Shown here in pieces: positions 42,579 through 51,303 of a DNA stretch of 64,000 nucleotides. The stretch spans positions 1-64,000 of the forward strand of contig JAEWPV010000006.1 in NCBI GenBank assembly GCA_023460535.1, written 5' to 3'. The notes under the pieces are model-generated. The model saw only the letters and a list, made by a program, of their open reading frames with translations, made no database searches and was not told the origin of the DNA. The translations under genes were made by a program, and so were the position numbers. Within the stretch, counting starts at the first letter, position 1. Each line of letters starts with the position of its first letter. This DNA is from Bacillota bacterium (GTDB taxonomy: Bacteria; Bacillota; Clostridia; Oscillospirales; Ruminococcaceae).

Positions 42579-43712
42579 CTATACATACTCTATGCGGGTA
42601 CACTGTGCTTGCCGCTGCAAAACCGCAGCCGAAGCATCGATGGATACGTCTGCGCGTCGAATCTCAAGCAGCTCATAGCCTTCATGCAGCGCAAACGGAC
42701 GCTTGGAAAAGCTTAGCCGGCTGCCGGGCTTTATTGCCTGTGCCGCAGCCATTGCAGCGGCAAGCGCATCGGGTTTACCCAGCGCGCATAGGCATACCGC
42801 TTGGGGGAACTGGTCGGCTGGCATGCGCAGCAAATTGATGCAGGGGCGGAGCAGTGCCGCATCCAGCAGCTTTTTATGTGCAGCGCTGTTGGATGGGGTA
42901 TAGCTAAGGTGAAGAATATCGTCGGCTAAGGTATAAAGAAGACGGTCGACCCCCGGTTTTGCAAGGGCATCGTACAATGCCCTTGTGTCCTCCTCGAGCA
43001 GGTACGCTAGGCTGCTCCAACGGTTTTCATCAGGGTGATACAGCGCGGCACCGCCCATGGCAATTACGGGAAGCCTAAGCTTAAGCTCGTCGAACGCCTT
43101 GGGGAAAAACGGAGGCATGTGCAGGCTGTAAACAGAAACCGAACGCCGCAGGTCGGACAACCGGTTAATAGCAACCTTCTTATGGTCGCTCATCTCGCCA
43201 TCTAGGTCGTACAGATACAAGGTATCCCTGCGCTTACGAATGGGTATCTGCACCGCATTCACGCCCAGAGATACAAAGATGCCGATGAGTGTATCGATAA
43301 TTCGGTTAAGCGCAAACAGGGTTGCAATCCCATCTGCGCCGTGGGTTACTGTGGTGCTTAAAAAAACAACACAGGTAATCGCTGCCGCCGAAGGCATTTT
43401 GATTAGTAGCGTTAAGTAGATGAGAACGATAATACACGCCGAGATAACCAGGTACTTCAGCATCTGGTGCGCGTCCGGATAAAGCGAGCGCTCCGCGATC
43501 AGCAGTAGCATACCCGCAACACCGCCGAACAAGGTGGCGACGGTACGGTAAAGCGACAGCTTCAAACTGTCGGACACAGACGGCTGCATGCAGATAATAG
43601 CGGCAATTGCCGAGTAAAAGGGTGTGCCGGCCTCGCCGCGCACGGGCGCGATTAAAAAGCACAGGAACACGGCGATAGCGGTTTTAACTATTCTCATGCC
43701 GATTTTTGGCAT
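42579..43712 (-). CDS. ArAE_1/FUSC-like membrane protein fused to a degenerate HAD domain
   Basis: A 377-residue protein. Residues 1 to about 155 are the membrane half of an aromatic-acid-exporter (ArAE_1/DUF939) protein. After a basic linker, LYLYDLDGEMSDHK (about 166-179) looks like motif I (DxD) of a Cof-type HAD phosphatase. VYSLHMPPFFPKAFDELKL and VIAMGGAALYHP match the next Cof blocks. The frame stops just after the segment where motif III should be, and the GDxxxD motif IV is missing. It could be a sensor/export protein with a non-catalytic HAD domain; function unknown. Confidence 0.7.
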   Translation of the reverse strand: MPKIGMRIVKTAIAVFLCFLIAPVRGEAGTPFYSAIAAIICMQPSVSDSLKLSLYRTVATLFGGVAGMLLLIAERSLYPDAHQMLKYLVISACIIVLIYLTLLIKMPSAAAITCVVFLSTTVTHGADGIATLFALNRIIDTLIGIFVSLGVNAVQIPIRKRRDTLYLYDLDGEMSDHKKVAINRLSDLRRSVSVYSLHMPPFFPKAFDELKLRLPVIAMGGAALYHPDENRWSSLAYLLEEDTRALYDALAKPGVDRLLYTLADDILHLSYTPSNSAAHKKLLDAALLRPCINLLRMPADQFPQAVCLCALGKPDALAAAMAAAQAIKPGSRLSFSKRPFALHEGYELLEIRRADVSIDASAAVLQRQAQCTRIEYV

Positions 43713-43813
43713 CCCAAAACACGCCTTTCTTTGTTGTGGATGTCATCAGTGATGTATAAGTTAATTGTAACATGCAACAGTAAAAACACAACCTGTTTTT
43801 ACAAAATATACTT

Positions 43814-43829
43814 ACACAACATATTGTGT
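43814..43829. promoter_or_regulatory. NrdR box upstream of nrdD
   Basis: ACACAACATATTGTGT is a near-perfect match to the NrdR consensus (acaCwAtATaTwgtgt) and lies 16 bases before the -35. A clear second box at the usual spacing was not found. Confidence 0.65.
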
Positions 43830-43845
43830 AGGCGCCAAAATTCTA

Positions 43846-43874
43846 TTGACTTTTCTACCAATATGCAGTATTAT
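43846..43874 (+). promoter_or_regulatory. SigmaA promoter of nrdDG
   Basis: TTGACT (43846-43851) and TATTAT (43869-43874), 17-base spacer. The leader of about 145 bases contains AGTGTAG...CTACACT around a CCCCGGGCGGGG core (43964-43995). Confidence 0.7.
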
Positions 43875-44026
43875 CATTATACGCCACACCCCAATGAAAT
43901 AAGCGGATAGTGCCGCCGTGGTACGAACCCCCGAGTTAGTGGGTGCGTGTAGTACACCAAAAAAGTGTAGTATACCCCGGGCGGGGGGCTACACTTTATC
44001 TTTAGGGAAAGAAGTGACGAGCAAAG

Positions 44027-46363
44027 ATGACAACAACAATCTCCACCATAAAAAAGAGAAACGGGGAACTGGTGCCGTTTGACAGCGAAAAGATTCGCAT
44101 AGCCATAAAAAAGGCAAATGCGAGTGTAGAAGGCGAGGGGATGAGCGACGCCCAGCTGGACGAGCTTACCGCGAAGGTTATTAAGCTTGCCGCCGCGCAA
44201 ACCCAAACCCCTTCCGTAGAACAGGTTCAGGATATTGTTGAAGAGACACTAATTGCGTTTGGCTATGCCAAGACGGCAAAGGCATATATCCTATACAGGG
44301 CGGAGCATGCCAAGATTCGTCAAAGCGAAGGCGACCTGATGGATATTTATAAGGAGCTTACCTTTGCCTACTCCAAGGACGTAGACTTAAAGCGGGAAAA
44401 CGCAAACATCGATGCCGACACCGCAATGGGAACCATGCTTAAATATGGTTCGGAGGGCGCAAAGTATTTTATCGATAACTATATCTTGCCCAAGGAGATT
44501 GCCGCTGCGCATATTAACGGGGATATTCATATCCACGACAAAGACTTTTATATGCTTACCGAGACCTGCTGCCAGATTGACCTGATTAAGCTGTTCTCCG
44601 GCGGCTTTTCCACCGGTCACGGCAATCTGCGCGAGCCCAACGATATCCAGAGCTATTCCGCGCTTGCGTGTATCGCCATACAGGCAAACCAAAACGAGAT
44701 GCATGGCGGGCAGAGCGTACCAAACTTTGATTACGCGATGGCGCTGGGCGTTACCAAGACGTTTGCGCGATATTACTATAAGGCGATGGCGCAGTATCTG
44801 CGCGTTCGCTTCCTGCTTTCTGCCGAAGAGGCGGACGCAGCGGTAGCAAAAGCAAAAAAAGAGGTTTCGGTTCCTCTTAAAATGGCAAACTCCGAAGCGT
44901 ATAAGGAGCAGCTTACCCCCTGCCTTGTTGCCTCCGGTCTATTACCTGACGCAGATGAAAATATTGTCGGCGCACTGCACGCCTATGCCTATGATACGGC
45001 CATTGTCGATACCAAGCGTGCCACCCATCAGGCGATGGAGGCGTTTGTGCACAACCTCAACACCATGAATTCCCGCGCGGGCGCTCAGGTTCCGTTTAGC
45101 TCGGTAAACTATGGAACAGACACCTCCCCCGAGGGGCGGATTGTAATAGAAAACCTGCTGCTCGCCACCGAAGAAGGGCTTGGCGGCGGAGAAACCCCCA
45201 TCTTCCCCGTGCAGATATTCAAGGTGAAGGAGGGCGTCAACTACAACGAGGGCGACCCCAACTACGACCTGTTTAAGCTTGCGATGCGTTGCTCCGCAAA
45301 GCGCCTGTTCCCGAACTTCAGCTTTTTGGATGCCCCGTTTAACCTCGCATACTACAAAGAGGGCGACTACAACAGCGAGGTTGCGTATATGGGCTGCCGT
45401 ACCCGCGTGCTCGGCAACAGCCACGACAAAACCAGAGAGGTTACCTGCGGGCGTGGAAACCTCAGCTTTACCTCAATTAACCTGCCCCGCATCGGCATCG
45501 AGGCAAAGGGCGACATCGGGCGCTTTTACGAGATATTAGACAAGCGCATTGATCTGGTGGTTTCTCAGCTGCTGCACCGCTTTCAAATCCAGTGCTCTAA
45601 AAAGGGACGCAACTACCCGTTCTTGATGGGTCAGGGCGTGTGGATTGACTCCGAAACGCTGGGCCCGGACGACAGCGTTGCCGAGGTGTTAAAGCACGGC
45701 ACACTCAGCATCGGCTTTATCGGGCTTGCCGAAACGCTTAAGGCACTTACCGGCAAACACCATGCCGAAAGCGAGGAGAGCCAGCGCATCGGTCTTGAGA
45801 TTATAAACCACATGAGAAAGCGTGTGGATGACGAATCGGCAAAAACGGGGTTGAACTTCACCCTGCTGGCCACCCCCGCCGAGGGACTGAGCGGGCGTTT
45901 TGTGCGCATAGACCGCAAGCAGTACGGCGAACTGCCCGGTGTTACCGACCGCGACTACTACACAAACTCCTTCCATGTGCCGGTGTACTATCCCATCAAG
46001 GCGTACCAAAAGATAGCCATAGAGGCGCCCTACCATGCGCCCACCAACGCAGGTCACATCAGCTACATCGAGATGGACGGCGACACCTCGAAAAACCTAG
46101 AGGCATTCGAATCGGTGATTCGCGCGATGAAGGATGCAGGAATTGGCTACGGCTCGGTGAACCACCCGGTAGACCGCGACCCCATCTGCGGCTACAACGG
46201 CATTATCGACAACGAGTGCCCCCATTGCGGTCGTATCGAAAATGACGGAGGGCCTAAGTTCCAGCGCATTCGCCGCATAACCGGCTACCTTGTGGGTACC
46301 ATAGACCGCTGGAACAACGCAAAGTGCTCCGAAGAGAGGGATCGATTAAAACATGGGATATAA
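44027..46363 (+). CDS. nrdD: Anaerobic (class III) ribonucleoside-triphosphate reductase
   Basis: A 778-residue glycyl-radical enzyme that reduces NTPs to dNTPs without oxygen. N-terminal ATP-cone (ISTIKKRNGELVPFDSEKI), catalytic barrel, zinc site CGYNG...CPHCG near the end, and radical Gly753 in RRITGYLVGTIDRWN. Normal length. It overlaps nrdG by 11 bases and has an NrdR box and strong promoter upstream. Confidence 0.96.
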   Translation: MTTTISTIKKRNGELVPFDSEKIRIAIKKANASVEGEGMSDAQLDELTAKVIKLAAAQTQTPSVEQVQDIVEETLIAFGYAKTAKAYILYRAEHAKIRQSEGDLMDIYKELTFAYSKDVDLKRENANIDADTAMGTMLKYGSEGAKYFIDNYILPKEIAAAHINGDIHIHDKDFYMLTETCCQIDLIKLFSGGFSTGHGNLREPNDIQSYSALACIAIQANQNEMHGGQSVPNFDYAMALGVTKTFARYYYKAMAQYLRVRFLLSAEEADAAVAKAKKEVSVPLKMANSEAYKEQLTPCLVASGLLPDADENIVGALHAYAYDTAIVDTKRATHQAMEAFVHNLNTMNSRAGAQVPFSSVNYGTDTSPEGRIVIENLLLATEEGLGGGETPIFPVQIFKVKEGVNYNEGDPNYDLFKLAMRCSAKRLFPNFSFLDAPFNLAYYKEGDYNSEVAYMGCRTRVLGNSHDKTREVTCGRGNLSFTSINLPRIGIEAKGDIGRFYEILDKRIDLVVSQLLHRFQIQCSKKGRNYPFLMGQGVWIDSETLGPDDSVAEVLKHGTLSIGFIGLAETLKALTGKHHAESEESQRIGLEIINHMRKRVDDESAKTGLNFTLLATPAEGLSGRFVRIDRKQYGELPGVTDRDYYTNSFHVPVYYPIKAYQKIAIEAPYHAPTNAGHISYIEMDGDTSKNLEAFESVIRAMKDAGIGYGSVNHPVDRDPICGYNGIIDNECPHCGRIENDGGPKFQRIRRITGYLVGTIDRWNNAKCSEERDRLKHGI

Positions 46364-46865
46364 GCTTACGGTGTCGGGTATTGTGGAGGAATCCGCGGTG
46401 GACGGTCCCGGATTGCGCTATACGGTGTTTGTCCAAGGCTGCCCCCACGCCTGCCCCGGCTGCCACAACCCGCAAACCCATCCGTTTGAAGGCGGCAGGC
46501 AGGTGGATACCGATGACCTGCTGCGTGATATCCTACAAAACCCCTTGCTCACCGGGGTGACCTTCAGTGGGGGCGAGCCGTTTTGTCAGCCGCGATCCCT
46601 CGCAATGCTTGCTAAGGCGGTTCATCAGCATTCAAGGCTTAATGTCATCACCTACTCCGGCTATACGTGGGAGGAGCTGACGAACAATCCCAACCAGCAC
46701 GTACGCGGCCTGCTGGAGCAAACCGATATCCTGATTGACGGGAGATATCTCGAGACACAGCGTGATTTGACACTGCGTTTTCGCGGCAGCACGAATCAAA
46801 GGGTACTGGATGCAAAAAAAAGTCTTGCTCAAGGCAAACCGGTTGCCGCAGACGGGAACTGGTAG
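46353..46865 (+). CDS. nrdG: Anaerobic ribonucleotide reductase-activating radical SAM protein
   Basis: A 170-residue radical SAM activase that makes the glycyl radical on NrdD. The C-x3-C-x2-C cluster motif is Cys30, Cys34 and Cys37 (GCPHACPGCHNP), followed by FSGGEPF for SAM binding. It overlaps nrdD, so it is translationally coupled. Confidence 0.95.
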   Translation: MGYKLTVSGIVEESAVDGPGLRYTVFVQGCPHACPGCHNPQTHPFEGGRQVDTDDLLRDILQNPLLTGVTFSGGEPFCQPRSLAMLAKAVHQHSRLNVITYSGYTWEELTNNPNQHVRGLLEQTDILIDGRYLETQRDLTLRFRGSTNQRVLDAKKSLAQGKPVAADGNW

Positions 46866-46892
46866 GATAGTCATCACAGCAAGTCAGAAAAA

Positions 46893-46919
46893 GGGATGCA
46901 GACGGTAAATCTGCATCCC
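46893..46919. terminator. Bidirectional terminator
   Basis: GGGATGCAGA / TCTGCATCCC, 10-bp stem with 7-base loop, followed by TTTTA, between nrdG and the convergent feo operon. Confidence 0.75.
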
Positions 46920-46946
46920 TTTTATGCGTTTTGCTTATTGGGTTTC

Positions 46947-47123
46947 TCAGTCGTTCGAAGGATTGTTTTTTGTGTCCTCCGACTTTTGTACAAAGCAGCC
47001 GCCCGAACAAGATTTTGCAGAGGGGCAGCCGGCGCACTTGCCCTGCTTTACATTTTTTATGATGTATACAGCGGCAAGAACAAAACAGGCGAGAACAAGA
47101 CCGCCAATGATATAAGTAGCCAT
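46947..47123 (-). CDS. FeoB-associated Cys-rich membrane protein
   Basis: A 58-residue protein: one N-terminal helix (MATYIIGGLVLACFVLAAVY) then a Cys-rich cytoplasmic tail CAGCPSAKSCSGGC. This is the small FeoB_associated family that ends many Firmicutes feo operons and is thought to assist ferrous iron transport. AGAAAGGA lies 8 bases before ATG 47123; the longer frame upstream is not supported. It is 62 bases behind feoB. Confidence 0.88.
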   Translation of the reverse strand: MATYIIGGLVLACFVLAAVYIIKNVKQGKCAGCPSAKSCSGGCFVQKSEDTKNNPSND

Positions 47124-47185
47124 AGCAATGGTCCTTTCTCCGCGCGAGGAACTAGGGGTACCAACAGCCACGCGGGACTGAATGC

Positions 47186-49327
47186 TTATGCGTGTACCTT
47201 CTCTTTGGCAGCAGGCACCGCAGCCTTCGGCTTATAGGAACGAGCCACCAGCCAGATAATACCGCCGATTAACAGAATCGCGACAGCGGTCAGCGCGTTA
47301 AAGCCGCTGCCAAGGAACAGTACGCTGCCGAGCTGGTTAATTATAAACGCAACCACATAGGCAAGCAGGGTTTGGTACGCAATGGCAATTCCCGTCCACT
47401 TCCATCCGCCAATCTCACGCTTCATTGCGCCAATCGCGGCAAAGCAGGGGGGATTAAACAGGTTAAATGCTAAGAATGCAAATCCACTTACCGATGTAAA
47501 CATCGTCGCGATGCCAGCAAGCAGGGTAGGGTCATCCTCGGCGGCCTCTGCAAGACCGAACAGTACGCCAAACGCGGCGACGGCGTTCTCCTTTGCAACC
47601 AGCGCGCTGATGGTAGCGACGGCGCCCTGCCAAGTGCCAAAGCCAAGGGGTGCAAGCAGCGGAGCGACAATACCGCCCAGCGTCGCAAGCATGCTGTCGG
47701 CAGAATCCTCCACCATCTGAAGGTTCCAGCCAAAGTTTGATAGGAACCAGATGATACCGCATGCCACAAAGATAACGGTAAACGCCTTCACAACAAACGC
47801 CTTGCCGCGCTCCCACACGTGCAACAGCACGCCCTTAAGACTGGGGACATGGTATTGCGGCAACTCCATGACAAACGGAGCGGGATCGCCCGCAAACAGA
47901 CGGGACTTTTTCAAAATAATACCCGACAGAATAATCATACCCACACCAAGGAAGTAAGCGCTGGGGGCAACCCACCACGCACCGGGGAAGAACGCGCCGG
48001 CAATCAGCGCAATGATAGGCAGCTTTGCTCCGCACGGAACAAAGGTGGTGAGCATAATCGTCATGCGGCGATCCTTCTCGTTTTCAATGGTACGGGTCGC
48101 CATAATACCGGGAACGCCGCAGCCCGAGCTGATGAGCATGGGGATAAACGATTTGCCCGAAAGCCCGAACCGACGGAAGATGCGGTCCATAATAAACGCC
48201 ACACGCGCCATATATCCGCAATCCTCTAAGATAGAGAGGAAGAAGAACAGAATAAACATCTGCGGCACAAAGCCAAGCACCGCCCCCACACCGCCGATGA
48301 TGCCGTCCACAATCAGTCCCATCAACCAGGGCGCTGCGTCCACATTCTCAAGCCACACGGTGACGTTGCCCGCAATAATCTCACCGAACAGGGTGTCGTT
48401 CGCCCAGTCGGTCACAATCGTACCAAGGCTTGTTACCGACACATAATACACCACAAACATCACAGCGGCAAAAATGGGCAGCGCAAGCCAGCGGTTTGTG
48501 ACTATACGGTCAATCTTATCCGAAGGGCTAAGAGCACGCTTTTGCTTGCGGCAGCAGGTCTTCACAACCTCTGTTATGTATTCGTACCGCTCGTTGGTTA
48601 TAATACTCTCGGCATCATCATCCAATGCGGCTTCGCTTTTTGTTACAATGTCTTCAATCGTTTTTAATACATCCGCAGCAAGGACGGTTTGCTCCAGTAC
48701 CTTTTGGTCACGCTCGTACAGCTTAACAGCATACCAGCGGGGGTTCTCGTTAAGTTCTTCGGGCAGAAGGGATGCGATCTCGATAAGCGCGGCCTCCACC
48801 TGCTTGCTAAACACATTTACTGGCTTTGCCGCAATCTTGCGGGTTGCAGCGGCAATCGCCTTTTCGCTTACCTCCTTCATTCCTGTTCCGATTAAGGCGG
48901 AGGTTTCAACCACCTCGCACCCCAATGTGGAGGAAAGCTTACTAACATCGACGGTGTCGCCGGTTTTTGCAACGATGTCCATCATATTCAGCGCAATTAC
49001 CACCGGTACGCCGACCTCCAGCAGCTGGGTGGTCAGGTACAGATTACGCTCGATATTTGAGCCGTCCACCAGATTGATTACGGCGTCCGGTTTTTCGCCA
49101 ATCAAATAGTCGCGCGCAACAACTTCCTCCAGCGTATAGGGGGAAAGCGAGTAGATACCGGGCAGGTCAACGATAGTGACATCCTTATGCCCCTTAAGCT
49201 TGCCTTCTTTTTTTTCTACCGTAACACCGGGCCAGTTGCCCACGTACTGGGTGCTGCCCGTAAGCTGATTAAACATCGTGGTTTTACCGCAGTTTGGGTT
49301 GCCGGCAAGGGCGATTTTTAAAGCCAT
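47186..49327 (-). CDS. feoB: Ferrous iron transport protein B
   Basis: A 713-residue iron transporter: N-terminal G domain with G1 GNPNCGKT (residues 9-16), G3 DLPGIYSLSPY and G4 NMMD, then the membrane part with two gate motifs and a C-terminal helix. I start at the MALKIALAG methionine (49327), the family's usual start; GGAAAGGA lies 11 bases upstream. Confidence 0.95.
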   Translation of the reverse strand: MALKIALAGNPNCGKTTMFNQLTGSTQYVGNWPGVTVEKKEGKLKGHKDVTIVDLPGIYSLSPYTLEEVVARDYLIGEKPDAVINLVDGSNIERNLYLTTQLLEVGVPVVIALNMMDIVAKTGDTVDVSKLSSTLGCEVVETSALIGTGMKEVSEKAIAAATRKIAAKPVNVFSKQVEAALIEIASLLPEELNENPRWYAVKLYERDQKVLEQTVLAADVLKTIEDIVTKSEAALDDDAESIITNERYEYITEVVKTCCRKQKRALSPSDKIDRIVTNRWLALPIFAAVMFVVYYVSVTSLGTIVTDWANDTLFGEIIAGNVTVWLENVDAAPWLMGLIVDGIIGGVGAVLGFVPQMFILFFFLSILEDCGYMARVAFIMDRIFRRFGLSGKSFIPMLISSGCGVPGIMATRTIENEKDRRMTIMLTTFVPCGAKLPIIALIAGAFFPGAWWVAPSAYFLGVGMIILSGIILKKSRLFAGDPAPFVMELPQYHVPSLKGVLLHVWERGKAFVVKAFTVIFVACGIIWFLSNFGWNLQMVEDSADSMLATLGGIVAPLLAPLGFGTWQGAVATISALVAKENAVAAFGVLFGLAEAAEDDPTLLAGIATMFTSVSGFAFLAFNLFNPPCFAAIGAMKREIGGWKWTGIAIAYQTLLAYVVAFIINQLGSVLFLGSGFNALTAVAILLIGGIIWLVARSYKPKAAVPAAKEKVHA

Positions 49328-49461
49328 GTTTAGGTCCATCCTTTCCGTTGTATCATACACAATTAGCCTACGCTAACCTGCTAGCTGTAATAAAAGGAGC
49401 AATGTCCGTAATAGAGTACGGCGTCCCTCCTGTTATCCGGCTATTGGTCTTTCTTGCAAGA

Positions 49462-49686
49462 TCAGTCGGCAACCAGTATCTTTTCCGCTTCGCTTTTGCG
49501 GATGGATAATTCGTAGCCCCGCACAGTGACCTCAATCGGGTCGCCCAGCGGTGCAACCTTGCGTACATATACTTCGGTTCCCTTGGTAATGCCCATGTCC
49601 ATAATGCGGCGTTTTACAGCGCCTTCGCCCGTGAGTTTTAACACGGTTGCGGTCTGCCCGCACTTAATCTCCTTGAGTGTTGCCAT
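49462..49686 (-). CDS. feoA: FeoA-like protein (first of two)
   Basis: A 74-residue SH3-like FeoA-domain protein (MATLKEIKCGQTATVLKLTG...; RRIMDMGITKGTEVYV). It stimulates FeoB. GAGGAGGAG lies 7 bases before ATG 49686. Operon order is feoA(2)-feoA-feoB-small Cys protein. Confidence 0.92.
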   Translation of the reverse strand: MATLKEIKCGQTATVLKLTGEGAVKRRIMDMGITKGTEVYVRKVAPLGDPIEVTVRGYELSIRKSEAEKILVAD

Positions 49687-49806
49687 GTAGTCGTCTCCTC
49701 CTCGCACAAAGAATACTAAGTCCAAAGCGCACAAACTATGCGCCTGAGCAACAAAATTCGTCGAACAGTCAAAACAAATGGTATAACCGCCCCATAACCG
49801 AGACAG

Positions 49807-50016
49807 TTACACCATTATGCGGACAGCCATCCCACGATCTATCGCAACGCGGGAGCCCTTTACATTAACAATCATGTTTCCGCCCAGCTCCGATACAACG
49901 GTAATGCGTTCGCCCTCTACAAAGCCAAGGCTTTCAAGGTAACGCTTGGTATCGTCGCGCCCGGTAATGCGTTTAATCTGGTTTTCGGATCCGATGCCTG
50001 CCATGGTAAGCGGCAT
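49807..50016 (-). CDS. FeoA-like protein (second copy, promoter-proximal)
   Basis: A 69-residue FeoA-domain protein (RYLESLGFVEGERITVVSEL; RVAIDRGMAVRIMV). I use ATG 50016, 7 bases after AAGGGGGA. Paired FeoA proteins before FeoB are common in clostridia. It is the first gene of the operon and lies just behind a palindromic operator. Confidence 0.9.
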   Translation of the reverse strand: MPLTMAGIGSENQIKRITGRDDTKRYLESLGFVEGERITVVSELGGNMIVNVKGSRVAIDRGMAVRIMV

Positions 50017-50050
50017 AATCATTTCCCCCTTATCCAATGGGTTTCTATCA

Positions 50051-50068
50051 AGTTAGCGAAACCTAACT
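50051..50068. promoter_or_regulatory. Palindromic operator in the feo promoter
   Basis: AGTTAG-cgaaac-CTAACT, an 18-bp perfect-arm palindrome just downstream of the -10, where a bound repressor would block initiation. The GTTAG...CTAAC arms resemble DtxR/IdeR-type boxes. A related half-site TTAG...CTAA lies at 50077-50094. Confidence 0.55.
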
Positions 50069-50078
50069 CTCTATCATT

Positions 50079-50107
50079 AGTTTACTATGGCTAACCCTTT
50101 TTGTCAA
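50079..50107 (-). promoter_or_regulatory. SigmaA promoter of the feo operon
   Basis: Minus strand TTGACA (50107-50102) and TAAACT (50084-50079) with a 17-base spacer. Confidence 0.6.
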
Positions 50108-50235
50108 CTAGTATATTGCTGTTTTTTTAACAAAATTACAATATAAAATCAGTAATGATGTCAAGATGGAAGGATGACTTTTTGTTTTTTCCTTATTATT
50201 ATAGCGCACAAAAAACAGCGTTTATTGTCAATTTG

Positions 50236-50263
50236 TTGACATATATTTTAAGTTTAGTATAAT
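50236..50263 (+). promoter_or_regulatory. SigmaA promoter of the AT-rich orphan gene
   Basis: TTGACA (50236-50241) and TATAAT (50258-50263), 16-base spacer, both perfect hexamers, 43 bases before the ATG. Confidence 0.7.
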
Positions 50264-50305
50264 AAATGAATAACAATAATTTAGTTGTATGGAAGGTAGT
50301 TACTT

Positions 50306-51142
50306 ATGGATTTATTTACTGCGAATAAAAAGTTCAAGAATTTCAATAAGAGGCATATCATTCTTTTGATTGCTACCATATTTGCCATTGTTATTTCGAT
50401 GATAAGTATTAAAGTATATCAAAATGTCATTTTTAAAGAAAACGCTTTAAATAATTGCAAGAACATTTCTGGTTTGATAAATGAAGAGCGATATGAAGAT
50501 GCTATTGCTTCAATAATAAAACTTGATCATAAGTCATTAAACATGGGAAAAGAAGAAATCATAGAAATGTTTGTACACATCGTAAAAATTAACCGTATCA
50601 TTTTTAGAGATGACATAAACATAGAGAATATGCAAAAGTATAAAGCTTATAAAAATTTAGCTGATGCGATTTCGATACCATCTAGTGACAAAAGATATGA
50701 GACAGTTAAGTACATAGACAAAGCCATTGAATTGGAAATATATATTAATAGCATAAATTCTATTAATATATATAACGGGGAAGAAGCAAAACTTATGTTT
50801 GAAACATTTGGTGAAGCCGTTGATTCTCTGCAATATAGTTGGTCAATTGCCGAGCCCAAAATATCAAATGCAATTTCAAAAATACAAAGTATAAATTATT
50901 TAAAGTATGATGTGACAAATTATGATGTTAAACAATTGGAAGACTTGAGGGTCAGAATGACTAATGGATTAACCAAGTTGTATAAAGCAACTGAGACTAA
51001 TAATGAATCGCTTTTCGAAGAAGCTAAAACCGAACTAATTAACTGTACAACAAAAGAAAAAGAAATTATTACAAGTCAACTTGAAACAATAGATAAAATT
51101 GAAGAGGATATTGCTAAACTTAATACGTATTCAACCTTATAA
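50306..51142 (+). CDS. Unknown membrane-anchored protein, AT-rich gene
   Basis: A 278-residue protein I do not recognise. Residues 18-36 form one membrane helix after a basic N-terminus (KKFKNFNKRH), so the long C-terminal part should lie outside. That part is helical, rich in Lys, Glu, Ile and Asn, with coiled-coil character near the end (EEAKTELINCTTKEKEIITS). Codon use is far more AT-rich than in all flanking genes, which points to recent acquisition. GGAAGG precedes the ATG. It has its own promoter and terminator. Confidence 0.75.
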   Translation: MDLFTANKKFKNFNKRHIILLIATIFAIVISMISIKVYQNVIFKENALNNCKNISGLINEERYEDAIASIIKLDHKSLNMGKEEIIEMFVHIVKINRIIFRDDINIENMQKYKAYKNLADAISIPSSDKRYETVKYIDKAIELEIYINSINSINIYNGEEAKLMFETFGEAVDSLQYSWSIAEPKISNAISKIQSINYLKYDVTNYDVKQLEDLRVRMTNGLTKLYKATETNNESLFEEAKTELINCTTKEKEIITSQLETIDKIEEDIAKLNTYSTL

Positions 51143-51250
51143 TTTCTATTCACTTATATTTAATGCGGTTGGAAAAATGACATAGCGAGCAACCGCACTT
51201 CCCGCATCTTCTTAATAATAAGTCAATCAATTATTAACAAACAAACAATA

Positions 51251-51287
51251 AGACCACAAACCCGCATAAATACTGGGTTTGTGGTCT
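51251..51287. terminator. Bidirectional terminator
   Basis: AGACCACAAACCC / GGGTTTGTGGTCT, 13-bp perfect stem, followed by TGTTTT, between the orphan gene and convergent guaA. Confidence 0.8.
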
Positions 51288-51303
51288 TGTTTTGCTAAAA
51301 ATC

